Of a stretch of 64,000 nucleotides of DNA, positions 53,601-61,579 are shown piece after piece. The translations under genes and the position numbers were made by a program. Position 1 is the first letter of the stretch. Every line of letters begins with the position of its first letter. Source of the DNA: Albula goreensis (lineage: Eukaryota; Chordata; Actinopteri; Albuliformes; Albulidae); NCBI GenBank assembly GCA_022829145.1, contig CM040745.1:25202906-25266905 (forward strand), in the 5' to 3' direction. Under the pieces are notes generated by a model. The model was not told where the DNA came from. It saw nothing but the letters and a program-made list of their open reading frames with translations, and did no database searches.

Positions 53601-56600
53601 AGATCACTCCCCAAACAAGGCAGCAGATACTGCCAACTTTTTAGTACATACTCTTCAATTTAGTGTGCCTCTGCTTCAACTCAGTGTATTAAAAAACCAG
53701 CTGGCTTAGTTAGAATTTGATTGTTGGCCCTGAACATCTGAACTTCTCTGAATTTCAGTTAGTGTTACGTAATACAGATGTCTTCATGAGAGTTCTTTAC
53801 ATTATTATTGCATGATTATAATCCATTCTGCTTTATGGGAAAAAAGTAACCTTGTTTAAGCTGCTGTGGAGAAAGATGCACTTTTGCATCAACCTGACTG
53901 ACAGGCATAACATACGGAAATCAGAAACTGAATGTCTCAACATCTCAGCCTCTGTCTCAGATGCTCCAGGCTTATTATGTTACCCTGTCTTCATGTATCA
54001 CCCAGTTCAGTTGTGTGTGTGCATGTTTGCATCTGTGTTTCTGTAACGTGCATATCTGCATATTTTGATCACTTCTGTGTCCTGTACTCTGTGTTTCATG
54101 GAAGAGAGAATTCTAGTTTACTCATATGACAAGGTTTATGTGCTTCTGTAGCCAAGGACACCTCTAAATGGGGTATAAATTAATGGCCAAACTAGGATAA
54201 GGCAGGTAGCAAAAAAAAAAAAAAAAATCTCTGGCTCTCTCCCTCTCTGTCTCATGCTGTCTCCCTGGCCACTGCCATTTCCCTGTTGTTGACTGGGCTA
54301 GATTCACTCAGGGATTTAAACCAGTATTCATCAGAGCTAATGGCTCAGTGGGGCGTGTTCAGCTCAATATTAGAATGGACTGCAGTGCCAGTAACAGTGC
54401 TGCTGGTGGAGTAGTGCCCTACATTGTGTTTTGCTTGCTAGAAAACTGCTGAAATCCCTTAAATTTGTGCTAGCTGGCTGATTAATGGAAGCAAGAGGAA
54501 GGGGTATATTTTTGTTCTTGTGTGTAGGGAAAGATATACAGAGGGATGAGTCAAGAGTCTGTGGCAGGCAGTGAAATCACCACTGGCTTTTTATGGGATT
54601 GAGTGATGGTGGATTAGCGTTGTCTGGCAGTAAGTGTACAGTGCCAAACAATTCAAGGCACAGATAGACCTCTTGTTCTCAGTTCTGTAGCACAGGACAA
54701 TATGAAGGCCCAGAATGTCAAACTTCTGCCCTCACACAAATGGGTCCTTACCTTCAATACGAGCAAGAGAGTAGAACTGGGAGAGTTGTAGCTGGATGCC
54801 TGAGGGGCTCACTTGGAAGAATAACTGATTTTTGGAATCTGCTAGTTTTTCCACAAATAATTCAGCTCTTGTATTTCGTATGCTTGTTTATTGTTGACAA
54901 GTCATCATTGGAGAGTTGCTTACAACTCCAACAACTCCTAGTTGTACTCCTATTTGCTTGCTCGCTGTTTTTACAGTCTTGAGCAATAAACAGTACACAG
55001 AAAAGACAAAACAACTGTCATCAGTTGTTCAAAACCACACAGTGTCATAAGAGGTCAGGTCTGGAACTACACAAGTCATGCTGGACATGTAAGCTAAATG
55101 TAGAGGAGAACATGGAAGTTCTGATGTTCCAAGCCCTTTTTCCGTAGGTGCCAACCATCCTCAATGCACTGCAGAGGAGCGTCCAGGCCGTGCTGGTGGG
55201 AAAGATCCAGATCCAGGATTGGTTTGGGAACGGCATCAAGCGAGCAGCACTGATGAACAAGTGGGTCCTGAAAGAAGTGGCCATCGATGAGGATGAGCGG
55301 TGCCTGCTCCAGACTGATGGGTCCTTCCTTTACCTGCTCTGCAAGGACGGCCTCTACAAAGTGGGCTCTGGGTACAGCGGCACTGTCAGGGTACGAGCTC
55401 CCAGAATTCACTCTAACAGCCTGAAGGAATCACTCATCTGCCTGCTTAATGAGGCTGAGCACTGCAGTTACAACAGCTCCAATGGCAAATGCAGACAGGG
55501 AATACTAGCCTGATTCTGAGTGCGTTTTTGGCCGGTCTTTAGGCTGTTGGAGCTGCAGTCTTTTAGAATGAATGTGACATGCATTAATGTTTTTGGGCTA
55601 TTATGTTAATATGTTACTTTTACATTTATAGTTATTTAGCTGATGCTTGAATCCAAAGTGAGTTATGGTTAATTTGACTAAGCAGGGGCCATTCACTGAT
55701 GAGCAGTGTGTAATTAAAGGCCTTACTCAGGGGCCCAACAGCTGCACTGAGCTTATTGTTGCTACACTGGGGATTGATCCACTAACCTTCCAGCCCCCCC
55801 TCAAGCACTTCAGCCATTAGGCTAAAGGCAGCCCATTTGAAGTATCTATTTTTTGTGTAGGGAGTAACATATGGATAAGCACAAAACTGTATCCAGAAGC
55901 GAAACATTTTGTATATAATTGTCTTATTATACATGTTTTAAACTTTTAAGTGTAGTTAATGAGTGTCTTTACAATGCTTTCTTTGAAGTACAAAAAGAGC
56001 TCTTTCCGTAATGACACACTGGACAGTATTTGTAGTTAATGTGAGCTTGGTTGCAGGGCCATGTGTATAATTCCACATCCCGGATCAGGAACCGGAAGGA
56101 GAAAAGGTCATGGCTGGGATTCGCTCAGGTAATGGCTTAGTTATTATTTTTGCGGGCCCTTTGATTTTGTTTTTGCCTTTTGCTGTGACTAGAGGGGAGG
56201 AGAGTTATTTGAGCATCACTGTGTTTGTTGGCCAGAGAGTTTTATTGTAGGGTTTTTATGTCGCAGTCTGCAACATGTTGTTCAGGTGACATTTTATTTA
56301 CCACTGTGATCTGTTCCTTGTAGTTTGAAGCTCCACAAAGAGAATGGTGTTTGTGTTTTCATTTTGTGTGCAGCCTAGTGGATTATCTTTGAAATGCTGT
56401 CTTGATTTGGAAAGGGTGTGACCTCAATCAAGAGTTGATAAAAACAATGTGACTTTAGATGCATGACTCAGCCATGTATTCAAACACCGCAGATTGCACA
56501 ACAGGACTTGATTTAAAGACTAGATCATGTTTCTTTATGGAGAAGATTGCCTTGGGTTCATACAAATTTGAACACAGCTTCCACCAGTTCAGAGCTTTTA

Positions 56601-59600
56601 TACTCTTTTTTTTTTTTTTGCTGATCTTGTATCTTTAAAACCCCAGTACCATAGATGACAGTGTGCAGAAATCAGCAGTTAGTTCAGACATCAGTAGACG
56701 CAGTTGAATAATTGCCATTTGACTGATTTTGTAATGATGAGTTCCTTGCTGTGGCAATATTTGGGGTGCATAACATGCTGAATGAACACTTTATTTAGTG
56801 AATGAACTTTTTGTTTTTTCCCGTCTGTGCTCACGTCACTTTATTCACGGGAACCAGGCAAACTTACTCTCTGCCAGAAGCTTACTCCAACCTTAGGCAT
56901 CACTTTATTAATGAACTGCAGCTTTAAAGTGCCCATCAAAGGTCACTCAAAGGGGCACTGTTTCACATGTGCTTTAGGGTGTGGTGTTTTCTGCGGTTGG
57001 GTGCTTTAGTGTAACCTGCTCTGCTTCTACCCAGGGTTGCCTGTTGTACCGGGACATGAACAGCCACAGCATGACCGCCATCAAGATCAACCCTGAGACA
57101 CTGGAGCAGGAGGGAACCATCACAATGCCTGGTGCCTGATCTTGTCCTTTTCCTGATCCAAGAGCAGAAAAAACTATATAATGCCTTTACATTACAGTGT
57201 TACTCACAGAGATGCATGTTGTTAAAACAGGCAAGGTTTGCTTGTTAAAAAACAGAAACCCTCAATACCCACCTTGTGGCTAATAATAAGCATCTTATCA
57301 TTAGTGCTACTTCATATAAATTCATAATCATTAACATAGCCATATGAATTAAACACAAGATGCGATTACATATTTATATTTTTTATTTGCCTGGTGCAAA
57401 TAAAAGTAGCGGACAGAAGCAGACCATTTATCAAGATTACTTCATAAGATTATTTGTCATTTTCCTATTTGTCTGTTACAAATGTAGAGAAGAAAAGATG
57501 TTGTGATGTTGGATGAAGGATAAAGTCATGTCTTGTTTTTATCTGTTCTCATTTATTCCTTAAGGTGGTCATGCAGATGGACAAAATATTGTCTTCACTG
57601 ATGGAGAGTACATCAATCAGATAGCAGCTTGCAAAGATGTGAGTAAAATCATTTACACATTCCCTGCATCTGCCATTACCTCTGGTTTTTTTCAAGCCAA
57701 AAAGAAAGCTGTCTGGATTTTTGAGTCATGTACAGATATTACTATTGTGTGCAGTTTGTCAGGTAAAAAAATCAGATTAAGTTAGTCCTCTTGGCGCTGT
57801 TGAATGTTTTAGTCCATGTAGTTTGACTAGAAAAACTGTTTGTGGAGTGGTTCTCATCGCCTAAGCTCCATAGCCTTCACCTCATCATTGGCCAGTTTTG
57901 CTGCAGGATTTGCCAGGTTGCCAGGTGACAGCCTCAAGCAGCCAATCATGAAGCACTCTGCAGTGTTGACTGTCATAGATTCAGAGAAAAAGATGAGGTC
58001 TGGTCTGTTGACATTCAAATACTTCACATACCTGAGATGCAAGCTATGGAAGGCAAAACCTGTCTCCCTGTGAACGCTTTTGTCTTTTAGCCACAGTTCA
58101 GTACAATGCATAATATGTTAAGCACCTTGAGACAACAAATTCTCTCTGTATCTTGTGCACATGCAAGTGTGCATACACACAAACACACTACATGTAAAAT
58201 AACACATACATTGCAACTAAAGGTTGTTGTTTGTTGTTTCTGGGTGCTGTACATACATTGTATTTATTTTTTTATATATGTTAACTTGTATGAATTTTTA
58301 CCAGTTTTTTTATTATTAGCACGCAAGCATCCGGTCTCTACTGGCCTAGCCTCTACTGCAGCAGTTATCTTTCTGCTGAAACGCGCACCACTGTGGCAGT
58401 GCGGAGATACACCAGGAGGAGCAGCAAAACCCCCATGTGTCAATTCTCCAGGGATTAATCTCACCAACAGTTTTTATGCAAAGTAGGAGTTGGGGGAGGG
58501 GAGATATGAAATTGTGCATCTGCCTCAGAGGCTCATTTGCGTAACAGTCTCTGAATAAATGAGAGTGTTGAGATGCATGGAGTGAGATCCTGCTCTCTTT
58601 GGAGTAGCAAGGACACATAGCACTATGCAGGAGCATCTCATAGCCTGTCCAACATCATAGCCCCACAGCCCTCTGCATTGCCTTCAGGATCATGGGCCAG
58701 ATGGAGGGTTCTGTCCGATTAGCCTAGCCTTCCCGTCTAACATATAAGGTGGCAGTGAACTATAATGGGAATAAGGCTTGTAATTCAGAGGTTTGATTCA
58801 CTGCGGTTGTACCCTTGAGCAAGGTACTTAACTTTAATTGCACCAGTAAATATCTAGCTGCATAAATGGATTGTCAGGATAGCCGAGTGCCTGCTAAATA
58901 TCTAAATATAAAATTTAGGCATATAAGACCCCTGTAAGGATTGGCTCTCCACTGTGGTGCCATCCCTCTTTTTCACTTCAAGAGATCGATGTCATGTTTT
59001 ACAAATGGCAACCAAAGTGTGGAATCTTCTGAGTGTGATGCACTGATTCTCTGTGAGTGAATGACAGAAAATCATGAGAACAGCCCAGCTGTTGGAATGG
59101 CTGTCTGAAAGTATATTTTTAATGGGAAAAAGGTGCTGTTACACTTAGTTTCCCTATGATTTTTACACATAGTTGCACAGTGCTGAGTCATCTCTGAATG
59201 AGTGAAAAGTCTTTGCCCTCACATAATTAATTTCCTTCCCATTGACTGACGAATATAAAATATTGTTACTATATAATTAGGTGCGATTTCATACATACAA
59301 GAATTTCAATTGAACAACGAGTGCTCTCTTGTCGTTGAATTTTGTGGCGTGCGTTTGAAGTGTATGGAATAAGGCAACTTCAGTTTGAAAGTTGGTTTTT
59401 ATGTCTTGGGATACTTACTGGGCAGGAAGTGGTTCCTCTTAATTATTTGCCCGAGATCAATAGCCCTTTAAATGGACTCCTTAAGCTGGAGCTGACCTGC
59501 TTTCTTCAAATCTGACTTACATTCTCTGCGGTGCCTGGATGTGATCATCTACATAAATTCTCATATAAGCAAAAAGGTTCTGGAATGATGCAGTTAATAG

Positions 59601-61579
59601 ACATTTCGTAGGCGTAGCAAATTTCCAAGAGTCCTTGTAAAGTCTCAAACAGAACTCTCATGAAGTGCTGAACAGGATGTGATTTTGCACCTCAGTATCA
59701 GCCGTCATATAAGATATTCTAACTGGCGAGAAAAGCAATAGAAAACAAGCCAAGAGCATTTAGTTAATTAGTTGTGAGAGCAACAGTTAAAATGACAGCT
59801 GTTGTTGCTAGTGAAGCAATTTTCCATCCAGGAGGATGACATACTTCTGCAAATCCCAGTTAGTTTTTGTGGATGTAATTCTTTATCCAAATACAGTTCC
59901 CCTTCTGTTGAACAGGCTCAGATAATTAAATACCCTCTTTAACCCATTTATTTTATCATTTGCAGGTAAAAATAAATGTCAAGCTATTCTATTAATTGTG
60001 TATAAACTTCGTTGTATACACAGCCTTTTTCAGTTCAATATGCTCACCGGTGTGAGTAAGTTCCATTAATCTTGCCAAAGGGGAGAGGAGAACTTTCATC
60101 CCTGGATGTTCATAGAAGAGATTGCTCTGTTTTAGAGATTTCCGGCTGTGTGTTATATTGAATGTTAGTGGAGGAGACTGAGACAGTGTATTAGGGGAGG
60201 TATGCTAATTCATTTTACTGGAACAAATGTTTTTGTGTGAAACATTTTCTTAAGGAAATAAATGTTATGAATGGTGTACTGTTTAATGTTACAGGAGGAA
60301 AATTTCATGCATAAGGTTTGTCATTAAATGTTGAAGTTTGTTTGGTTCTCCAGGATGGTTTTGTGGTGCGGATCTATGCAACAAGCCGGGATCCAGCCCT
60401 GCAGCAGGAGCTCCAGTTGAAACTGGCCAGAAAGTGTCTTCATGCCTGTGGGATCTCTCTTTTTGACCTGGAGAAGGACCTGCATATTATCAGTGAGTCC
60501 TTCTGTCACCCTCCCCGTGACAACCCCTCCCTTATCCTTCTCTCTTCCCCTTCACCTCACCTCCCACCTACTCTTCTTCTCTCTACTCTCTCTCCTCTTT
60601 CTTTTCTCCACTCTCTTCTCCCTTTCCCTTCAAACTGACTCCGCTGCTGTCTCCTCCCTGACCCTCTCTTTTTCCCGCTCAGTCCCTCTCAGTTTGATTC
60701 TGTCTGATCAAGATTCTGTTCAGTGGTCATTTCTGTTGCTTATTTTAATCGATTCCCACATTCAGTGCATTTTAAATTCATCCATACATCAGTGAGGTTG
60801 TATGTCTCGTACACCTTCTGCACTGAGTCATTGATTGCATGTCCATTATGCTTTAAGACCAGCAACCATTCAGAGCTGTCAACAGTTCCATGCCAATTCT
60901 ATGGATTCTGTGCGACAGTTATAGCGTACAGCACTGCTGTAATTCAAGACTGTCAAATATTTATGAAGTTTGGTGACTGCATCTACTGTGATGATATATG
61001 AATGAGATGCAGTCGGCTGTGCATTGTGCCCTGTGTAGAATGCTGCTGAATTATTACTGTAAATGGGTGAGTCACCATGACCTTTCTCACAGTGAGATCA
61101 CAGTACTGATGTCTTCTGGGAGACTTGTGCACAATCAGACCGCTTGCATCATTAAATTGCATCATTTAGTCATGCTATCTGCATACAGTTTAGATTTAGT
61201 AACATGGAGCATAAACAATAAAAAAATCTATCAGGAGGGTCTTTGAGTGGCATACCGAGCAAAGTATGTGTGTGGCGCAACTTTTTTAAACTGTGTTTGG
61301 ATTCTGTGTTTGGATTCTAGCCATGCCATTACTGGTTGTGGCTATTAAGTCCATACTGGTTAGAGAATGGGAATAGTGTAGGTGAAACTTGTTAAATCGT
61401 CAGTATCATTATCTCCAGGACAGAACTCTCTCCGACCACTGCAAAAAAAAAAAAAAATGTCCAAATAACTTATCTGCGTCTGTCTGTTTTTTCTTTCCTC
61501 AGGTACTGGATTTGATGAGGAGGCTGCATTGCTGGGAGCAGGCAGGGAGTTTGCCTTAATGAAAACTGCCACAGGAAAG
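29358..61579 (+). CDS. mycbp2: E3 ubiquitin-protein ligase MYCBP2 (PAM/highwire), N-terminal 538 codons
   Basis: MYCBP2 is a giant (about 4,700 residues) neuronal ubiquitin ligase that limits axon growth and synapse formation and acts on DLK signalling. Exons: 29358-29626, 39622-39697, 49662-49877, 52824-52977, 53068-53264, 55148-55390, 56057-56128, 57035-57131, 57565-57638, 60354-60492, 61503-61579. All phases join, 1,614 bases. Recognised blocks in order: MMCAAAAAG start; YQLLLSGRALAERYRRIYT; basic KKLKRRQKVKSKVK; PDIKLHCNPSAFNVFCNVRH; acidic SDSEEEEES; CEVFELIKETRFSHPSLCLR-type block; TGMNDTTGQALTALSCACLF; SVQAVLVGKIQIQDWF; CKDGLYKVGSGYSGTVRGHV; DGEYINQIAA; LARKCLHACGISLFDLEKDL; GAGREFALMKTA. 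This is only the region up to the start of the RCC1-like repeats; the PHR domains and the catalytic RING module lie beyond the right edge. The gene is divergent from scel, as in human. Confidence 0.96.
29700..31250. repeat. GCTA/TAGC-rich low-complexity stretch
   Basis: GCTAGC, TAGCTA and AGCTAG occur many times across 1.5 kb, peaking in an uninterrupted GCTA run near 30689-30711. The stretch follows the CG-rich mycbp2 exon 1. Confidence 0.75.
33948..34070 (+). other. Unexplained coding-like island after a splice acceptor
   Basis: A T-rich acceptor (TTTTTTCACAG) is followed by 40 sense codons and TAG. They read FKNTPSGTFPKSSALTTAPK, then QQLPSASTLPSPAPENFIID. The composition (Ser, Thr, Pro) and base use differ from the flanking intron. 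An AATAAA lies about 620 bases downstream (near 34686). Mycbp2 exon 1 would enter it in a different frame and stop after about 15 codons, so it is not a normal mycbp2 exon. It could be an alternative last exon, a fragment of another gene or chance. I do not recognise the protein. Confidence 0.35.
37075..37226 (-). mobile_element. tRNA-derived SINE relic
   Basis: The segment runs from a T-rich stretch through GACAGGAAATGCAGGGGAGA and GACATGCAGCAAGG to GGCTGGATTCGACCTTGATG and ends GGGGCGCCCC. This is a common fish SINE organisation, read on the minus strand with a decayed B box (GGTCGAATCC). Confidence 0.6.
38700..38763. repeat. Tandem duplication of about 32 bases
   Basis: Two adjacent copies share CTTACTGTACCCCACAG followed by CCTCCA. 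In mycbp2 intron 1. Confidence 0.75.
39622..39697 (+). CDS. mycbp2: mycbp2 exon 2: basic 76-base exon
   Basis: Acceptor TTTTTAG, donor ACAAAG/GTAAGA. It encodes GKKALSKKKLKRRQKVKSKV then KTRTK, a strongly basic patch like a nuclear localisation signal and well conserved in the family. Confidence 0.94.
39959..39996. promoter_or_regulatory. Compound palindrome with X-box-like half sites
   Basis: GTTGCC (39959-39964) pairs with GGCAAC (39991-39996); inside it GGCGAC (39966-39971) pairs with GTCGCC (39976-39981) around a four-base loop. GTCTCCATGGCAAC closely resembles the RFX X-box. Binding is inferred. Confidence 0.4.
40130..40660 (+). mobile_element. Decayed Tc1/mariner element
   Basis: After ATGAGGTGAGCAAAATAA, which resembles a Tc1-type end, the plus strand has traces of the transposase. 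RDLTDFERGQIIYAK is the DLTxFERG motif near its N terminus. Later blocks are separated by stops and frame changes. Boundaries are approximate, and no intact frame remains. Confidence 0.6.
41904..42431. mobile_element. Non-autonomous inverted-repeat DNA element (MITE-like)
   Basis: The left end reads CCCCTTTCACACACTG and the right end, on the other strand, CGCCGTTTTCACCCATG. GACATTACCTGGAG (41938-41951) has an exact inverted copy at 42369-42382. TGTCCGG words recur between them. About 530 bases with no transposase. Target duplication not identified, so the superfamily is not assigned. Confidence 0.6.
43544..43628. repeat. Hairpin with 19-base arms, 18 paired
   Basis: GAGGGTCTTTCATACTTTG (43544-43562) pairs with CAAAGTATGAAAGAGCCTC (43610-43628) except for one mismatch, around a 47-base loop. 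The size resembles a microRNA precursor, but it could equally be a tiny transposon remnant. Confidence 0.8.
45246..45382 (-). mobile_element. tRNA-derived SINE
   Basis: On the minus strand a tRNA-like head runs from about 45380. It has an A-box-like TGGCTCACAGG (45369-45359) and a good B box GGTTCGAATCC (45326-45316), followed by a non-tRNA body. The spacing fits an RNA polymerase III promoter. The lack of tRNA folding beyond the boxes argues against a working tRNA gene. Confidence 0.72.
46196..46220. repeat. Poly-A run of 25
   Basis: An uninterrupted A run in mycbp2 intron 2. It produces a Phe run in a chance minus-strand frame. Confidence 0.95.
49662..49877 (+). CDS. mycbp2: mycbp2 exon 3
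   Basis: This exon has 216 bases, phase 0 at both ends. It encodes VPDIKLHCNPSAFNVFCNVR, HCVLDWQQREASLALASRNS, and the acidic VQSGDSDSEEEEESREP. Acceptor CTCTTCCAG, donor CCAAG/GTCAGT. Confidence 0.96.
49878..52823 (+). other. mycbp2: mycbp2 intron 3 (2.9 kb)
   Basis: Non-coding. Contains a 24-base poly-A run at 51975-51998. No other feature recognised. Confidence 0.8.
51975..51998. repeat. Poly-A run of 24
   Basis: An uninterrupted A run in mycbp2 intron 3. No SINE body with clear boxes is visible beside it. Confidence 0.95.
52824..52977 (+). CDS. mycbp2: mycbp2 exon 4
   Basis: This exon has 154 bases ending in phase 1. It encodes IIGIGLCGVFELIKETRFSH, PSLCLRSLQALLDMLQGQQP and EGFQTEPPDVL. 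The donor is CTGG/GTGCGT. Confidence 0.95.
52978..53067 (+). other. mycbp2: mycbp2 intron 4: 90 bases, no in-frame stop
   Basis: Starts GTGCGT and ends TTCTGCAG. Its length is divisible by three and it has no stop in the reading frame, so retention would insert 30 residues. The codons it would give do not resemble other MYCBP2 proteins, so splicing is taken as normal. Confidence 0.88.
53068..53264 (+). CDS. mycbp2: mycbp2 exon 5
   Basis: This exon has 197 bases. With the carried G it reads ESLFHLLLETTVRSTGMNDT, TGQALTALSCACLFSLVVSW and AILTNNGSHACQTIQ. Donor CCAG/GTTAGC. Confidence 0.96.
53265..55147 (+). other. mycbp2: mycbp2 intron 5 (1.9 kb)
   Basis: Contains a 17-base poly-A run at 54211-54227 followed by a CT-rich stretch. 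Nothing else recognised. Confidence 0.8.
55148..55390 (+). CDS. mycbp2: mycbp2 exon 6
   Basis: This exon has 243 bases, phase 0 at both ends. It encodes VPTILNALQRSVQAVLVGKI, QIQDWFGNGIKRAALMNKW and LYLLCKDGLYKVGSGYSGTV. Donor CAGG/GTACGA. The open frame runs on to 55513, but that tail is intron. Confidence 0.96.
55614..55835. repeat. Common fish interspersed repeat, old copy
   Basis: TTACATTTATAGTTATTTAG, then GATGCTTGAATCCAAAGTGA, then GGCCTTACTCAGGGGCCCAA and a GGATTGATCC block followed by CATTAGGCTAAAGGCAGCC. This order matches a very abundant fish family. The tRNA-like block suggests a SINE-type origin. Lies in mycbp2 intron 6. Confidence 0.7.
56057..56128 (+). CDS. mycbp2: mycbp2 exon 7
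   Basis: This exon has 72 bases encoding GHVYNSTSRIRNRKEKRSWL then GFAQ. Acceptor GGTTGCAG, donor CTCAG/GTAATG. Confidence 0.95.
57035..57131 (+). CDS. mycbp2: mycbp2 exon 8, weak donor
   Basis: This exon has 97 bases encoding GCLLYRDMNSHSMTAIKINP then ETLEQEGTITMP. The donor is CTG/GTGCCT, a poor match to the consensus. Phase and protein alignment still require the exon to end here. Reading through gives Gly-Ala-stop. Confidence 0.9.
57565..57638 (+). CDS. mycbp2: mycbp2 exon 9
   Basis: This exon has 74 bases encoding GHADGQNIVFTDGEYINQIA then ACKD. Acceptor TCCTTAAG, donor AGAT/GTGAGT. Confidence 0.95.
57639..60353 (+). other. mycbp2: mycbp2 intron 9 (2.7 kb)
   Basis: Contains the interspersed repeat at 58795-58905. 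A plus-strand open frame at 58106-58486 has no recognised content. Confidence 0.8.
58795..58905. repeat. Fish interspersed repeat fragment
   Basis: TTGTACCCTTGAGCAAGGTA followed by CTTAACTTTAATTGCACCAG and TAAATATCTAGCTGCATAAA is a familiar fish repeat motif. Fragment only; element class not assigned. Confidence 0.55.
60354..60492 (+). CDS. mycbp2: mycbp2 exon 10
   Basis: This exon has 139 bases encoding DGFVVRIYATSRDPALQQEL, QLKLARKCLHACGISLFDLE and KDLHII. Acceptor TTCTCCAG, donor ATCA/GTGAGT. Confidence 0.96.
60500..60680 (+). other. mycbp2: Pyrimidine-rich tract with strong unused acceptor
   Basis: Right after the exon 10 donor lie about 180 bases of mostly C and T, ending in TTTTTCCCGCTCAG. 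This looks like a first-rate 3' splice site, but no mycbp2 exon follows it. A chance open frame runs through it. Confidence 0.7.
61503..61579 (+). CDS. mycbp2: mycbp2 exon 11 (last in window)
   Basis: This exon has 77 bases encoding TGFDEEAALLGAGREFALMK then TATGK. Acceptor TTTCCTCAG, donor GAAAG/GTAGAT. The next exon of the family is not in the remaining 2.4 kb. Confidence 0.95.

Noticed and set aside
58106..58486. 126-codon frame in mycbp2 intron 9
   Set aside because: Low-complexity His/Thr and hydrophobic runs, no motif, and not in phase with the mycbp2 exons.
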